Assembly (NCBI GenBank): GCA_044227665.1
Contig: JBGAWK010000004.1
Location: 1 to 64,000, forward strand
Source of the DNA: JBGAWK01 sp044227665
GTDB taxonomy: Bacteria; Bacteroidota; Bacteroidia; Chitinophagales; JADIYW01
DNA length: 64,000 nt
Direction: 5' to 3'
Part shown: one piece after another, positions 17,126 to 25,921 of the stretch
Layout: each line of letters opens with the position of its first letter
How positions within the stretch are numbered: position 1 is the first letter of the stretch
Program-made: the position numbers and the translations under genes
Notes under the pieces: generated by a model
What the model was told of the DNA's origin: nothing
The model's database searches: none
What the model saw: the letters and a program-made list of their open reading frames with translations, nothing else

Positions 17126-17133
17126 CAAATTTA
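17126..17133 (-). promoter_or_regulatory. Bacteroidota -7 box (TAAATTTG) of the pheA leader
   Basis: TAAATTTG on the minus strand matches the phylum's TAnnTTTG element exactly. No good -33 TTG is visible at 19-21 bp upstream. Transcription would begin about six bases after the final G, that is around 17120, the first base of the leader peptide ATG. Confidence 0.7.
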
Positions 17134-17209
17134 CAATGTTTTTGTATTTTAAGACTAAAATTTTTATTTATAACCATGATTTAACAAAAAGTATCTTATT
17201 GACAGAAGT

Positions 17210-19699
17210 CTATTTTTCCTTGGATTTTGCAGGTTTTTCTTTCCATGTCATATCCCAATCGAAACGCAGTGAATACTGGCGAGGTGCTTCCATCAATCCA
17301 GGACGTAAGGAATATTCATGATTTGTAACATTCTTGACTATAGCCGAAATTTTGAACATGTCGGCTTTGCCAAATTTATATCCTATACGCATATCTATAA
17401 TAAAATCACCTTTATATTGACGACCCAGCCTCTTGTCTTGGTAATTTTCGCGCTTATTACTTTCACGCCATTGGCGTAATGCTATTGCAGTACCATAGGT
17501 GGTAAGGGGACTTGTAAATACGCCGTCTAGGTTTTCCATAAAGCTGAAATATTGCCCTGTCACTCCTAGTTCTAGTCCATGAATACTTACATCCCAAGAG
17601 CCTGTGAATGTATGTCTGAAGCGATATTTTAGGATATTATAAGGAATACCTGTAGGATCTATAGCTATACCCGAGGCTGCTACCGAGTCATTGAAATCTA
17701 TATATTTTGGTACGATATACGTATATCCCAACATGGCTGTATATGGTATTTTCCCTAATTTGCCCTCGCCCATCAATCCTACTTCCATTCCATATATGCG
17801 TATGTCTCCGACATTGGTAGATCTAAAGCCTAATGAAGGTTGTGTAGTGATATTGAACTCCATCATATTTTTATACTGGGTATAAAATGCCGAAGCATCG
17901 GCATAGGCTTTGAAGCCTCCTATTTTCAATCCTTGTTTTATGCCTAGTTCATAGCTAAATCCTGTCTCGGACTCTAATAGTGGGTTGGGGAAGATTCCCA
18001 CATTGCCGCCTAGTGATGTTTGAATAAATTTCTCCGCTATGGTAGGGAATCTATAGCCCATACCGAAAGAGGTGCGCAAGAAAGTATATTCAGCAGCTTG
18101 ATAGTTGACACCAAATCTTCCCACGGGTTTCGTTTGCCGTTTGGTGTCTGTAATTTGATTGGTTTCCAGTCTAAAACCGGCAGAGATATTTAGTCTGTCA
18201 AAGAACTTCTTATCCAATTGCATATATAGCCCATAATTTGACCCTTTCAATACTTTGTCTCCATATAGTAGGGCAGATACGGTAATATATTGTGCAACTA
18301 CGCCACCGCTTATTACCATATTTATCTTGCTTATCTTCCTTTGGTATTGGTATTCTCCATACAGTAAATCTGAGAAATTGCTTTGATTATTGGTATTATT
18401 ATTGTCCACTTTATACCATCTACCTAGAATTTTGTGGCTATTGCCTTTTTCATCTAAATAACGGAAATAGGGATCGAGTGTTAGCTTTAGACCTTTGGTC
18501 TCTGTAGAGGCTCCTGTGAGTCCAAAATTGGATATATACCTATCTCCACCAGAAGGAATAGTATAATCAGAAGAACCATTATATAAGAAGAAACTTTGGC
18601 TCTTGGACTGCTGGTAGTTGAAATTTATTCCTACGCTAATATTTTGGGTTATCCGATACCTAGTCTGTAAGCTCAGTCTTCCATAATTGTTATTAGCTTG
18701 GTATTTGTAGTCATTGACGAACTTACCCATAGCACCTGCAACGACATCGAATTTTCCGAATTGCTGCCTGTGCCCCACCAGAAAACCTGTCTCATAAGGA
18801 CGGCTATAATCGGAAATATCTATAGTATCATAATCGGTACTATTTATATCTCCATTTTTATATATTATTTGATCTTTTTTCCACCAAGCTTTATCCACTT
18901 TTACTTTCTCTACTTTGTCAGTAAAAGGGTCATATTTATAATCTGTCTGATTTGGAGCATTCCAGATCCCTCCGAATAGGCTAATTTTTGTTTTGGGCTC
19001 ATTGGTAGGATACGCGGTACGCACATTAATGATACCATTCATAGCCGAGGATCCGTATAGTGCTGAACTAGCCCCTTTTATAATTTCTATTTGTCCTATA
19101 TTTTCTATAGGTAGGGAAGTCCAAGATGGAAATCCTGCGTCAGCTTGTAAAATTGGTAAGTCATCCAATAATAGGAGTACTCTACTACCTGCACCATAAG
19201 AATATCCCGAACCTCCTCGTATATTCGCTTGTCCATCAATAATTGTTACGCCAGGATTTTTTTGTACTGCTTGGGAGACATCTGTAAGATTTTGCCTTTC
19301 TAGAAACTGTGGTTTCATCACGTCCATGGATACCGTTTGTTCCCCTAACTTCTGTTCAAACTTAGAGCCTGTAACTACTACGGTCTCTAGCAAGGTAGGT
19401 TCTTCTCCCATAACTAAATCTATAATCTTCGTCTCACCACCTTGAACTTGCACTCTTATATTGCGAGTCAAATAGCCCGTATAACTAAATACAAGACTTA
19501 CTACACCTGAGGGAACTACTAAGGAATACGCCCCATCTATATCAGAGATGGCACCTAATGTAGTGCCTTCGACAACTATATTTACACCAATTAATGTTTC
19601 TCTAGAAATTGAATCAGTAATAATTCCCTTGATAGTGGTTTCTTGTGCATTAGTACTAAATACACATAATATAAACAATAGGCTAACGAATCTTCTCAT
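17210..19699 (-). CDS. TonB-dependent outer membrane receptor
   Basis: An outer-membrane beta-barrel importer with a signal peptide (MRRFVSLLFILCVFSTNAQ, cleavage after NAQ), a carboxypeptidase-like regulatory domain (residues about 20-105, GVNIVVEGTTLGAISDIDG), and a plug domain (VVVTGSKFEQKLGEQTVSMD, then ANIRGGSGYSYGAGSRVLLL and IEIIKGASSALYGSSAMNG). The barrel runs to the C-terminus. SMDVMKPQFLE, the IRGGS motif and the overall length (about 829) fit a siderophore/cobalamin-type TonB receptor rather than a SusC partner, and no SusD follows. The ligand is unknown. The start at 19699 is chosen because it gives the signal peptide and follows a full promoter at 19721-19750. The upstream lipoprotein gene has its own terminator. 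Confidence 0.93.
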   Translation of the reverse strand: MRRFVSLLFILCVFSTNAQETTIKGIITDSISRETLIGVNIVVEGTTLGAISDIDGAYSLVVPSGVVSLVFSYTGYLTRNIRVQVQGGETKIIDLVMGEEPTLLETVVVTGSKFEQKLGEQTVSMDVMKPQFLERQNLTDVSQAVQKNPGVTIIDGQANIRGGSGYSYGAGSRVLLLLDDLPILQADAGFPSWTSLPIENIGQIEIIKGASSALYGSSAMNGIINVRTAYPTNEPKTKISLFGGIWNAPNQTDYKYDPFTDKVEKVKVDKAWWKKDQIIYKNGDINSTDYDTIDISDYSRPYETGFLVGHRQQFGKFDVVAGAMGKFVNDYKYQANNNYGRLSLQTRYRITQNISVGINFNYQQSKSQSFFLYNGSSDYTIPSGGDRYISNFGLTGASTETKGLKLTLDPYFRYLDEKGNSHKILGRWYKVDNNNTNNQSNFSDLLYGEYQYQRKISKINMVISGGVVAQYITVSALLYGDKVLKGSNYGLYMQLDKKFFDRLNISAGFRLETNQITDTKRQTKPVGRFGVNYQAAEYTFLRTSFGMGYRFPTIAEKFIQTSLGGNVGIFPNPLLESETGFSYELGIKQGLKIGGFKAYADASAFYTQYKNMMEFNITTQPSLGFRSTNVGDIRIYGMEVGLMGEGKLGKIPYTAMLGYTYIVPKYIDFNDSVAASGIAIDPTGIPYNILKYRFRHTFTGSWDVSIHGLELGVTGQYFSFMENLDGVFTSPLTTYGTAIALRQWRESNKRENYQDKRLGRQYKGDFIIDMRIGYKFGKADMFKISAIVKNVTNHEYSLRPGLMEAPRQYSLRFDWDMTWKEKPAKSKEK

Positions 19700-19720
19700 T
19701 TTCTTTAAGTAATTATTTCC

Positions 19721-19750
19721 CAAAAATAAATAAATCGTATTAATAGGCAA
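19721..19750 (-). promoter_or_regulatory. Full -33/-7 promoter of the TonB receptor
   Basis: On the minus strand TTG (19748-19750), a 19-base spacer and TATTTTTG (19721-19728) match the Bacteroidota sigma-ABfr pattern of TTG, 19-21 bp, TAnnTTTG. The predicted start lies roughly 15 bases upstream of the receptor ATG at 19699. Confidence 0.75.
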
Positions 19751-19801
19751 TAGATAAATATTTTTTTACTACAATTATATTAATTTTCCTTTGGGTATAA
19801 A

Positions 19802-19835
19802 AAAATAAAGGCTGCCCGAAGGCAGCCTTTATTTT
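19802..19835 (-). terminator. Terminator after the 177-residue lipoprotein gene
   Basis: A 15-bp perfect hairpin with loop CGAA (core AAAGGCTGCC / GGCAGCCTTT) is flanked by A- and T-rich arms, so it can end transcription on the minus strand just after the lipoprotein stop at 19855 and before the receptor's own promoter. Confidence 0.88.
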
Positions 19836-19854
19836 AATAAGTTAAGTGCATTTC

Positions 19855-20388
19855 TTATTGCTTAGCCATATTAGCATTTACTTTCACGATGCCGCCACCT
19901 ATATTTTTTCCATCAATGATAGATAAATCAGGATCTGTCGTATGTATTACCCCAGTTTGAACTGTAAGCTTAAACTTAAGTGCTGATCCAGCAGTTTTGC
20001 CATTTAAAGTTCCTGAACCAGTAAGTTTCAAATTTGTAACTTTAGTTTCGTTACCTGCTGTATCTAGGGGACTTACGATGAACTCTGAAGACTCAAAACT
20101 AGGTATAACCACAGAGCCGTTCTCACTTACAGTACCTTCAAAACTCGCATCCAATATCTTACTATAAACGTTTACTTTATTATCACCTACAGTAGTATTG
20201 GTTACAAATACAGTATCCGTAACGGGGTCTATAATTGCCCCTAATCCTTCAAATGAATATGTCCCACGATACTCGCCCAAGAAGTCTGCTTCCGTATAAG
20301 TTACTTTTTCATCATCTTTACATGAGGTAACAAAAGATAGTGCGGCAACAGCCAATACTGTAAAAAATAAAAATCTAGATTTTTTCAT
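19855..20388 (-). CDS. Lipoprotein, beta-rich, function unknown
   Basis: The 177-residue protein starts with a lipoprotein signal (MKKSRFLFFTVLAVAALSFVTSC, lipidated Cys23) followed by acidic residues KDDE. The mature part contains a short helical start (FLGEYRGTYSFEG) and then alternating hydrophobic and polar residues, TVGDNKVNVYSKILDASFEGTV and LTGSGTLNGKTAG, as expected for a small beta-barrel or sandwich of the calycin-like type found in Bacteroidota surface lipoproteins. This fold call is tentative. It is upstream of the TonB receptor on the same strand, but a terminator and a separate promoter make them independent units, so a shared role is only a possibility. Confidence 0.82.
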   Translation of the reverse strand: MKKSRFLFFTVLAVAALSFVTSCKDDEKVTYTEADFLGEYRGTYSFEGLGAIIDPVTDTVFVTNTTVGDNKVNVYSKILDASFEGTVSENGSVVIPSFESSEFIVSPLDTAGNETKVTNLKLTGSGTLNGKTAGSALKFKLTVQTGVIHTTDPDLSIIDGKNIGGGIVKVNANMAKQ

Positions 20389-20418
20389 ATTTTATAAATT
20401 AGTTTTATAGTTAGACGA

Positions 20419-20426
20419 CAAATATA
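20419..20426 (-). promoter_or_regulatory. -7 box TATATTTG upstream of the lipoprotein gene
   Basis: Exact TAnnTTTG match on the minus strand, 30 bases from the lipoprotein ATG. A -33 TTG is not evident. Confidence 0.55.
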
Positions 20427-20508
20427 TTGATAAGATTGTATAGTAGGTTAGAATTTTACTATTATTAGGTATTTTTTTATTAACACAATTTTTACTATCC
20501 ATTAATAA

Positions 20509-21741
20509 TTAAGATAGTTCAATTAGGGTAATCTCTGGCGGCATACCCCATCTTCCCGGATAACCGATAAACCCCAATCCTCTATTTACATATAAATGCT
20601 GCCCATTGGACATGTAATGTCCTGCCCAATGTGGATATATCAGTTTTGATGGACTCCACTTTATCCATCCCGGCACTTCAACACCCATTTGGAATCCATG
20701 TGTATGTCCACTCAATGTCAAATCTATAAAGTGATACTTGTCTTCTTTGGAAACTTCGGCATCCCAATGTGAAGGGTCATGAGACAATAAAATTGTAGCA
20801 TCCGATTTTGGCATACCCTCAATTGCTTTTTGCAAGTCGCCAAATTTTCCAAAAGATAGAGATTTTCCCCAATATTGAATACCTATCATCGCCAAGCTGG
20901 CATTGCCACATTTCAATATCCTGTGTTCATCCAGCAGCAAGTCCCACCCCATTTTTTTATGGGTATCTATGAGATTTCTGAAATTGTCGGCTTTTTGCTG
21001 CAAGCTTTCCCACTCTAAGTAATCGCCATAGTCGTGATTTCCCAGGATAGAAAATTTTCCATATTTTGCTTGCAAGAGATAAAATATGTCTATAAATTCA
21101 CGTGCCTCTTTAGCCTGCTCATTCACCATATCTCCAGTAAATACTATTATATCGGCATTCAAGTCATTTATCATCTTTATGACTTTCTCCATAGGTCGAG
21201 TATTTACAAAACTTCCCAAATGCAAGTCGGATATTTGTACTATACGCAACCCTTTCAGATCGGGGTGCAAGTTGTTGATTTTTATTCCCACCCTTCGTAC
21301 CGTATAATTATAGGCACCGCGTACCATCCCATATATCATTCCCCCAAGCCAAAAACCTCCTATGACAAGTGCCGTTTTATGTAAAAACATCTTTCTTGAA
21401 ATATTATTAGTAGATTCAGAAGGCTTGGACAATAGTGAGAAAAACCACTGAAAAATTTTGAACACATCGCCTATCAGTAAAAATACCACTAAAGTAAATT
21501 TGAATGAAAGCCAGCTGATGCCTAATCCTTGTAAAGGAAGCCTAAGATATACCGGCACATTCTCTCTGCCCATAATAAGGTAAGCTAAAAAAGTAAGATA
21601 AGTAACTACATTAAAAGCCCAATATAGGTATCGCAAAAACAGCCATTTTGACGAAGTATCAAATACTATCTTTATAGTTTGATAGGCATATAAATCTATC
21701 AGCACAATTATGATCAGCGGAATAAATATCCAATAACTCAC
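20509..21741 (-). CDS. Membrane-anchored metallophosphoesterase
   Basis: Residues 1-150 hold four hydrophobic segments. The calcineurin-like phosphoesterase domain follows with its metal ligands in order: VQISDLHLGS (about residue 170), FTGDMVN (about 200), LGNHDYGDY (about 235), LLSHDPSHW (about 292) and LSGHTHGFQMG (about 345). This is the YaeI/YkuE-type arrangement; those enzymes use two metals, and some act on UDP-diacylglucosamine or related envelope lipids, but the substrate here is not shown. The start is a GTG at 21739-21741 that overlaps the stop of the acyl-CoA reductase gene (GTGA), so the two are co-translated. Confidence 0.9.
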   Translation of the reverse strand: MSYWIFIPLIIIVLIDLYAYQTIKIVFDTSSKWLFLRYLYWAFNVVTYLTFLAYLIMGRENVPVYLRLPLQGLGISWLSFKFTLVVFLLIGDVFKIFQWFFSLLSKPSESTNNISRKMFLHKTALVIGGFWLGGMIYGMVRGAYNYTVRRVGIKINNLHPDLKGLRIVQISDLHLGSFVNTRPMEKVIKMINDLNADIIVFTGDMVNEQAKEAREFIDIFYLLQAKYGKFSILGNHDYGDYLEWESLQQKADNFRNLIDTHKKMGWDLLLDEHRILKCGNASLAMIGIQYWGKSLSFGKFGDLQKAIEGMPKSDATILLSHDPSHWDAEVSKEDKYHFIDLTLSGHTHGFQMGVEVPGWIKWSPSKLIYPHWAGHYMSNGQHLYVNRGLGFIGYPGRWGMPPEITLIELS

Positions 21742-22742
21742 GATAGATTGATTAAGAAACTCATAATATCTACATCATCAGGATACTGCCATAATGATGG
21801 TGCCTGACTTTCTCCAAAGCCTATCGTATAAGGCGTGTATTTTTGTGCCGATACTATACACTGCAAATTATTCCTATTCATCTCCACTTTTGATATTACC
21901 TCTCTAACGTCCTTGTAATATGAAAAGTTCACATCAGAGATGGCACTCATCCAACTTTCATTTTCAGAAAGATTTATAAAATCTATAGCAATAAGTGGTA
22001 TTAGGTTCATGAGTTTTAATGTCCTGTAATAGTCCAAATTGCTTTTATAGCGATAATGGTCAATAAAATAACTATACTTCTCTAAAGCAACTATCAATGG
22101 ATAAAAATTATATCCTTCCGGAACATATAGATGTGTCACATTGCGACATCCCATGCCAAAATACATACATATATCATCCACTAAAGCATTCAGCATCTCT
22201 CCCGTCTCATTACCGCTAAGGACGGCTACAGAATTTCTGTTTTTCCTGATAATATTTGGATATTTTGCGAAGTAATACTCAAAATATCTCGAAGTATTAT
22301 TGCTACCAGTAGCGATAATGGCATCTACATCCTTGAGTTGCTCCGAAATTTCTATACGCTCACTCCAGCAATTATCCATCTTAATCAAGGAATCCAAGAC
22401 ATACCTTGTGAGTACACTGTCTTTTTCCGAAATTTTTATCTTCAGCTTATGACCACTTAGCAGCACACACATGATATCCTGAAAGCATACCAATGGGATA
22501 TTTCCAGCAGCTATTACGCCTATCTTTTTGCTTTCCTTGACCCTGCTAACAGGGTAATCACCTAGCCATAGTTCTAATTTTTTTTTATCTAGATAATGGA
22601 ACCCGATACTTTGGAGGGCATTATTAACAAAGGGGGGAATAAACCAAGGATTATATCTTTCTATCTTCGATAAAAATTCATTATCAAGGAATAAATAATT
22701 TCTTAATTCAACAAACGCATCAATTCTTTGTTGCAACAACAT
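21738..22742 (-). CDS. Acyl-CoA reductase (LuxC-like)
   Basis: The protein of about 334 residues resembles the acyl-CoA reductase family related to LuxC and aldehyde dehydrogenases. IGVIAAGNIPLVCFQDIMCVLLSG near residue 78-100 forms the cofactor-binding segment, ATGSNNTSRYFEYYF near 145 is the family signature, and GMGCRNVTHLYVPEG near 205 contains the expected catalytic Cys (MGCRN). These enzymes reduce a fatty acyl-CoA to the aldehyde with NADPH. No luciferase or other lux genes are nearby, so the role is probably in lipid or aldehyde metabolism. ATG at 22740-22742 is used instead of the GTG just upstream. Divergent from ferredoxin, a possible electron carrier, although LuxC enzymes do not need one. 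Confidence 0.85.
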   Translation of the reverse strand: MLLQQRIDAFVELRNYLFLDNEFLSKIERYNPWFIPPFVNNALQSIGFHYLDKKKLELWLGDYPVSRVKESKKIGVIAAGNIPLVCFQDIMCVLLSGHKLKIKISEKDSVLTRYVLDSLIKMDNCWSERIEISEQLKDVDAIIATGSNNTSRYFEYYFAKYPNIIRKNRNSVAVLSGNETGEMLNALVDDICMYFGMGCRNVTHLYVPEGYNFYPLIVALEKYSYFIDHYRYKSNLDYYRTLKLMNLIPLIAIDFINLSENESWMSAISDVNFSYYKDVREVISKVEMNRNNLQCIVSAQKYTPYTIGFGESQAPSLWQYPDDVDIMSFLINLS

Positions 22743-22758
22743 CACCTATATATATTTG
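22728..22758 (+). promoter_or_regulatory. Full -33/-7 promoter of the ferredoxin gene
   Basis: TTG (22728-22730), 20-base spacer, TATATTTG (22751-22758); this matches the phylum consensus with allowed spacing. The -33 element lies inside the 5' end of the divergent acyl-CoA reductase gene. The transcript would have a leader of about 20 bases. Confidence 0.72.
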
Positions 22759-22784
22759 TACTCGAAAGCACAAAAGTAATACGA

Positions 22785-23132
22785 ATGGCAATAAAAATTA
22801 CAGAAGAATGTATCAATTGTGGCGCATGTGAGCCAGAATGCCCCAATAATGCTATCTATGAAGGTGGAATAGAATGGTCTATGGCTGATGGTACTACCCT
22901 AAAGGGTGAATATATACTCATGGATGGCAGTTCTGTAGATGTCGCAAAGAAAATAAATCCCGTATCTGACGAATATTACTATATTGTATCTGACAAATGT
23001 ACTGAATGTACTGGCTTTCATGAAGAACCGCAATGTGCAGCAGTATGTCCTGTAGATTGCTGCGTTCCTGACCCTGATATAGTAGAAACGGAAGACGAGC
23101 TCCTTGCCAAAAAGGAAAAACTCCACTTATAA
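22785..23132 (+). CDS. 4Fe-4S dicluster ferredoxin
   Basis: A small soluble electron carrier of 115 residues. Two cluster-binding sets are visible: CINCGACEPECP at residues 9-20, and a second set CTECTGFHEEPQCAAVCPVDCC near 70-92 with an extended CX2CX8CX3C spacing. That insertion between the second and third cysteine is typical of the YfhL/Alvin-type ferredoxins, which have unusual cluster potentials. The ATG at 22785 (MAIKITEECI) is chosen because it follows the promoter and matches family starts; the frame runs further upstream without support. The 3' end overlaps the convergent kinase-like gene by six bases. Confidence 0.93.
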   Translation: MAIKITEECINCGACEPECPNNAIYEGGIEWSMADGTTLKGEYILMDGSSVDVAKKINPVSDEYYYIVSDKCTECTGFHEEPQCAAVCPVDCCVPDPDIVETEDELLAKKEKLHL

Positions 23133-23846
23133 AAGTATATAAAGACCTATTGCTGCTCCTAATTGCGTAGTAAGATTATCCCAACCATGAGGGCTAATTA
23201 TTTCTATTGCAGCACAAAGTATTCCTACAAAAAGAAATATAGGCGTAAATGCCCATAGTCCTGAAATAAAATAATGCGCTAATACTAGAGCAAGTATGTT
23301 ACAAACAATCACACCTGCCGTACCCTGTACTGTTCTGTGCGTGTTTCCTATAGGAAGAGTTCCCCATTTTACACCTATAGGCTCTCCCACAGCATCCCCT
23401 ATACCCGTAAGGAAGTAACCGTAAATGGCAAACATTTTTCCCAAAACAAGATTATTGAATATCCCCCCAAATAGTGTCGCAAAATAGGGCGCAAGAATAT
23501 AATACGAAATATGAGGACTATCCTTTTCCCTACCCAAGGCGCGATAAAGGATAGATTTTTCACCTATTAGAACTGCCGTAAAAACAGTAATCGTTGCAGC
23601 CCACCCCATAATAAAAGTTCCTCCCAATCCATAATGTGCCTGTAAAAGTCCTGCTACTATAAATATGCCAAAATGGTAGATTTTCCTACTGTACCCCGTA
23701 TTCCACTGCCATCCTACTTTCATCTTTCCTGCAAAAAACAGCAGCATAAAAGAATATATCAAGGTCAGTGGAAACAACCAAAGTATCAACGCTAGTGGCG
23801 GAAAATTATCTACAAAAAAGTGATATAAGATTTTTATGTACAACAT
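23127..23846 (-). CDS. Phytol/dolichol kinase-like membrane protein (SEC59/VTE5 family)
   Basis: The 239-residue polytopic protein has about seven hydrophobic segments. Family landmarks are SRKIYHFGIFIVAG near residue 55 (the conserved R-K-x-x-H), GIGDAVGEPIG near 150 (the GDA/E motif of CTP-dependent polyprenol kinases and CDP-diglyceride synthetases), HRTVQGTAGV near 170, and ISPHGWDNLTTQL near the C-terminus (the D-N pair). Enzymes of this family phosphorylate phytol, farnesol or dolichol at the expense of CTP. The exact isoprenoid substrate here is unknown. It overlaps the ferredoxin gene tail-to-tail in a TTATAA sequence that supplies both stop codons. Confidence 0.78.
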   Translation of the reverse strand: MLYIKILYHFFVDNFPPLALILWLFPLTLIYSFMLLFFAGKMKVGWQWNTGYSRKIYHFGIFIVAGLLQAHYGLGGTFIMGWAATITVFTAVLIGEKSILYRALGREKDSPHISYYILAPYFATLFGGIFNNLVLGKMFAIYGYFLTGIGDAVGEPIGVKWGTLPIGNTHRTVQGTAGVIVCNILALVLAHYFISGLWAFTPIFLFVGILCAAIEIISPHGWDNLTTQLGAAIGLYILL

Positions 23847-24068
23847 TGTACTACCTTCTACAAATATCCGTCAAAAAACAATATACTTACATACTTATTA
23901 GCTTAAATAAAATTATTTTTCATTAAAAAGTATAAATATTTGATTTAAATAATATTATACTAAATATCTATACTTATACTTTAATATTTTTATTTTCTAT
24001 AATTTTAATAAAAGATAAAAAAACTATCCTAGTGATATAAAAAGAAGATTGTAATTTCACCGAATAAT

Positions 24069-25361
24069 ATGTTTCATAATTACAGGTACACGGACGTAGA
24101 AAGTGCATTGTCCATGATTAAAAGTGGCAATAGAGTATTCGTGCAAGGTGGGGCACAGACACCCCTTTATTTGACAAGAAGTTTAGCAGCATTTGCACCC
24201 ATACTCAAAGATGTAGAAATCGTATTTATTTCCGTACACGGAGATATAGAAATAGATAAACCTCAGTATGAAGGTATTTTCAATATCAACTGCTTATTTA
24301 TCAGTGATAGTGTGCGTACAGCTGTGCGAGAAGGACGCGCAGACTTTGTTCCTGTATTTCTCAGCGACATACCAGATTTGTTCAAACGAGGATATATGCC
24401 ATTAGATGTAGCCTTGGTACAAGTATCTCCGCCCGACAAGCACGGATATTGCTCATTAGGATTAAGCGTAGATGTAGCAAGAAGTGCTGTAAATACTGCC
24501 AAAATTATTATAGCCCAAGTCAACCCCAATGTCCCCCGCACTCACGGAGATAGTCTTATCCATACCGAAAGGTTTACAGCTATGGTATATGCCGAAGAGC
24601 CACTTCCTGAAGTAAATTTCAGTGACCATGTAGGCCCGGAAGAACTCATAATTGGCAACTATATAGCAGAACTAGTTGACGATGGAAGCACCTTACAATT
24701 AGGAATCGGCACAATACCTGATGCAGTACTTCGCTCGCTCACCCATCACAAAAACCTAGGTGTACATACAGAAATGTTTAGTGACGGCATTATTGATTTA
24801 TTTGATAAAGATATCATCAATAATACAATGAAATCAGTACACCCCAATAAGACAGTAACAGGCTTTGCCTTGGGCACACGACGCCTGTATGATTATGTGA
24901 ATGATAATCCAGCATTTATATTTTTGGACATAGACTATGTAAATGACCCTGCCGTGATACGTCGCAATCCTAAAGTCGTAGCTATCAACAGTGCTATAGA
25001 AATAGACATCACAGGTCAGGTATGTGCAGATAGTATCGGAACATCCATGTATAGTGGCATAGGGGGTCAGATGGACTTCATACGAGGAGCGGCACTAAGT
25101 GATGGTGGTAAGCCTATTATTGCACTAACGTCCAGAACCAAAAAAGGTAAAAATAGAATTGTGCCCTATTTACAGCAAGGAGCAGGAGTAGTAACCACAC
25201 GTGGCCACGTTCACTATGTAGTCACAGAATATGGTATTGCACATCTATTTGGCAAAAATCTTCGGCAACGTGCCAAGGCTCTCATAGAAATCGCACACCC
25301 AGAGGACAGAGAGATGTTGGAACGAAGTTGTGTAGAACGCTACAAAAATTTTACTTGCTGA
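24069..25361 (+). CDS. Acetyl-CoA hydrolase / 4-hydroxybutyrate CoA-transferase family
   Basis: The 430-residue enzyme is a class I CoA-transferase of the Cat/AbfT type. Clear segments are SGNRVFVQGGAQTP at the N-terminus, VALVQVSPPDKHGYCSLG near 120, LQLGIGTIPDAVLRSL near 220, and VVAINSAIEIDITGQV near 310, where the Glu in AIEID is the usual active-site residue forming the glutamyl-CoA thioester. GGQMDFIRGAALSDGGKPI and TRGHVHYVVTEYGIAHLFG follow. It exchanges CoA between short-chain acyl-CoA species and free acids, typically acetate/butyrate or 4-hydroxybutyrate. The acceptor cannot be told from sequence. First gene before the rhodanese cluster, separated by about 95 bases. Confidence 0.92.
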   Translation: MFHNYRYTDVESALSMIKSGNRVFVQGGAQTPLYLTRSLAAFAPILKDVEIVFISVHGDIEIDKPQYEGIFNINCLFISDSVRTAVREGRADFVPVFLSDIPDLFKRGYMPLDVALVQVSPPDKHGYCSLGLSVDVARSAVNTAKIIIAQVNPNVPRTHGDSLIHTERFTAMVYAEEPLPEVNFSDHVGPEELIIGNYIAELVDDGSTLQLGIGTIPDAVLRSLTHHKNLGVHTEMFSDGIIDLFDKDIINNTMKSVHPNKTVTGFALGTRRLYDYVNDNPAFIFLDIDYVNDPAVIRRNPKVVAINSAIEIDITGQVCADSIGTSMYSGIGGQMDFIRGAALSDGGKPIIALTSRTKKGKNRIVPYLQQGAGVVTTRGHVHYVVTEYGIAHLFGKNLRQRAKALIEIAHPEDREMLERSCVERYKNFTC

Positions 25362-25455
25362 ATACCCATATTTTAACATAATTTATTTTACTTATGTAAC
25401 AAAAGTAACGCACTACGCCTTACCAAGGTCTCATATTTGCACTATCAAACGGCAG

Positions 25456-25671
25456 ATGGAGAAGACCAAGGCTTTTGCAACAAAATATGGACTGACAATC
25501 ATGGGCATCTTCCTCGGTGCGATAGCAGGATATGCCTACTTTTATTTTGTGGGCTGTAGCAGTGGTCACTGCCCTATTACTTCCCGACCTGTAAATAGCA
25601 CACTGTATGGTGCAGTAATGGGTGGTTTGCTATTTAACATTATTCAAGACTATATACATAAAAAATCATGA
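25456..25671 (+). CDS. Small two-helix membrane protein (DUF6132-like)
   Basis: 71 residues with two hydrophobic segments: LTIMGIFLGAIAGYAYFYFV and, after a short loop with CSSGHCPITS, LYGAVMGGLLFNIIQDY. The Cys-x4-Cys-P loop between the helices recurs in small Bacteroidota membrane proteins found beside rhodanese genes, and the GCSSGHCPI motif suggests a periplasm-facing thiol pair. Its stop overlaps the next gene's start by four bases (ATGA), so it is the first member of the rhodanese unit. Function unknown. Confidence 0.8.
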   Translation: MEKTKAFATKYGLTIMGIFLGAIAGYAYFYFVGCSSGHCPITSRPVNSTLYGAVMGGLLFNIIQDYIHKKS

Positions 25672-25910
25672 CAATCATTGACGTACGATCAGCAGGAGAA
25701 TTCATGGGCGGACACGTTTCTGGCAGTATCAATATCCCACTTCAGGAGATTCCTGCCCATCTCGAAAAGATTAGAACAATGCCGCCACCGCTTATATTAT
25801 GCTGCGCCAGTGGCAACAGAAGCGGGCAAGCTACCGAATTTTTGATGCAAAAAGGAATAAAGAGTACTAATGGTGGCAGTTGGCTACAAGTAAATGCAAT
25901 GTGTCGTTAA
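25668..25910 (+). CDS. Rhodanese-like single-domain protein
   Basis: An 80-residue sulfurtransferase domain: IIDVRSAGEFMGGHVSGSIN at the start, IPLQEIP, and the active-site loop CCASGNRSG near residue 45, whose second Cys would carry the persulfide. It is short for a rhodanese (usually 95-110 residues) because it starts directly at the IDVR strand. It is closely similar to the following gene, with the same GGH, NIPLQE and CCASG segments, so the two look like a tandem duplication. Overlaps the preceding membrane-protein gene. Confidence 0.9.
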   Translation: MTIIDVRSAGEFMGGHVSGSINIPLQEIPAHLEKIRTMPPPLILCCASGNRSGQATEFLMQKGIKSTNGGSWLQVNAMCR

Positions 25911-25921
25911 AAAGTAATATT

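Noticed and set aside
21738..22742. Bioluminescence (lux) locus because of the LuxC-like reductase
   Set aside because: No luxA, luxB, luxD or luxE neighbours; such acyl-CoA reductases occur widely without luminescence.
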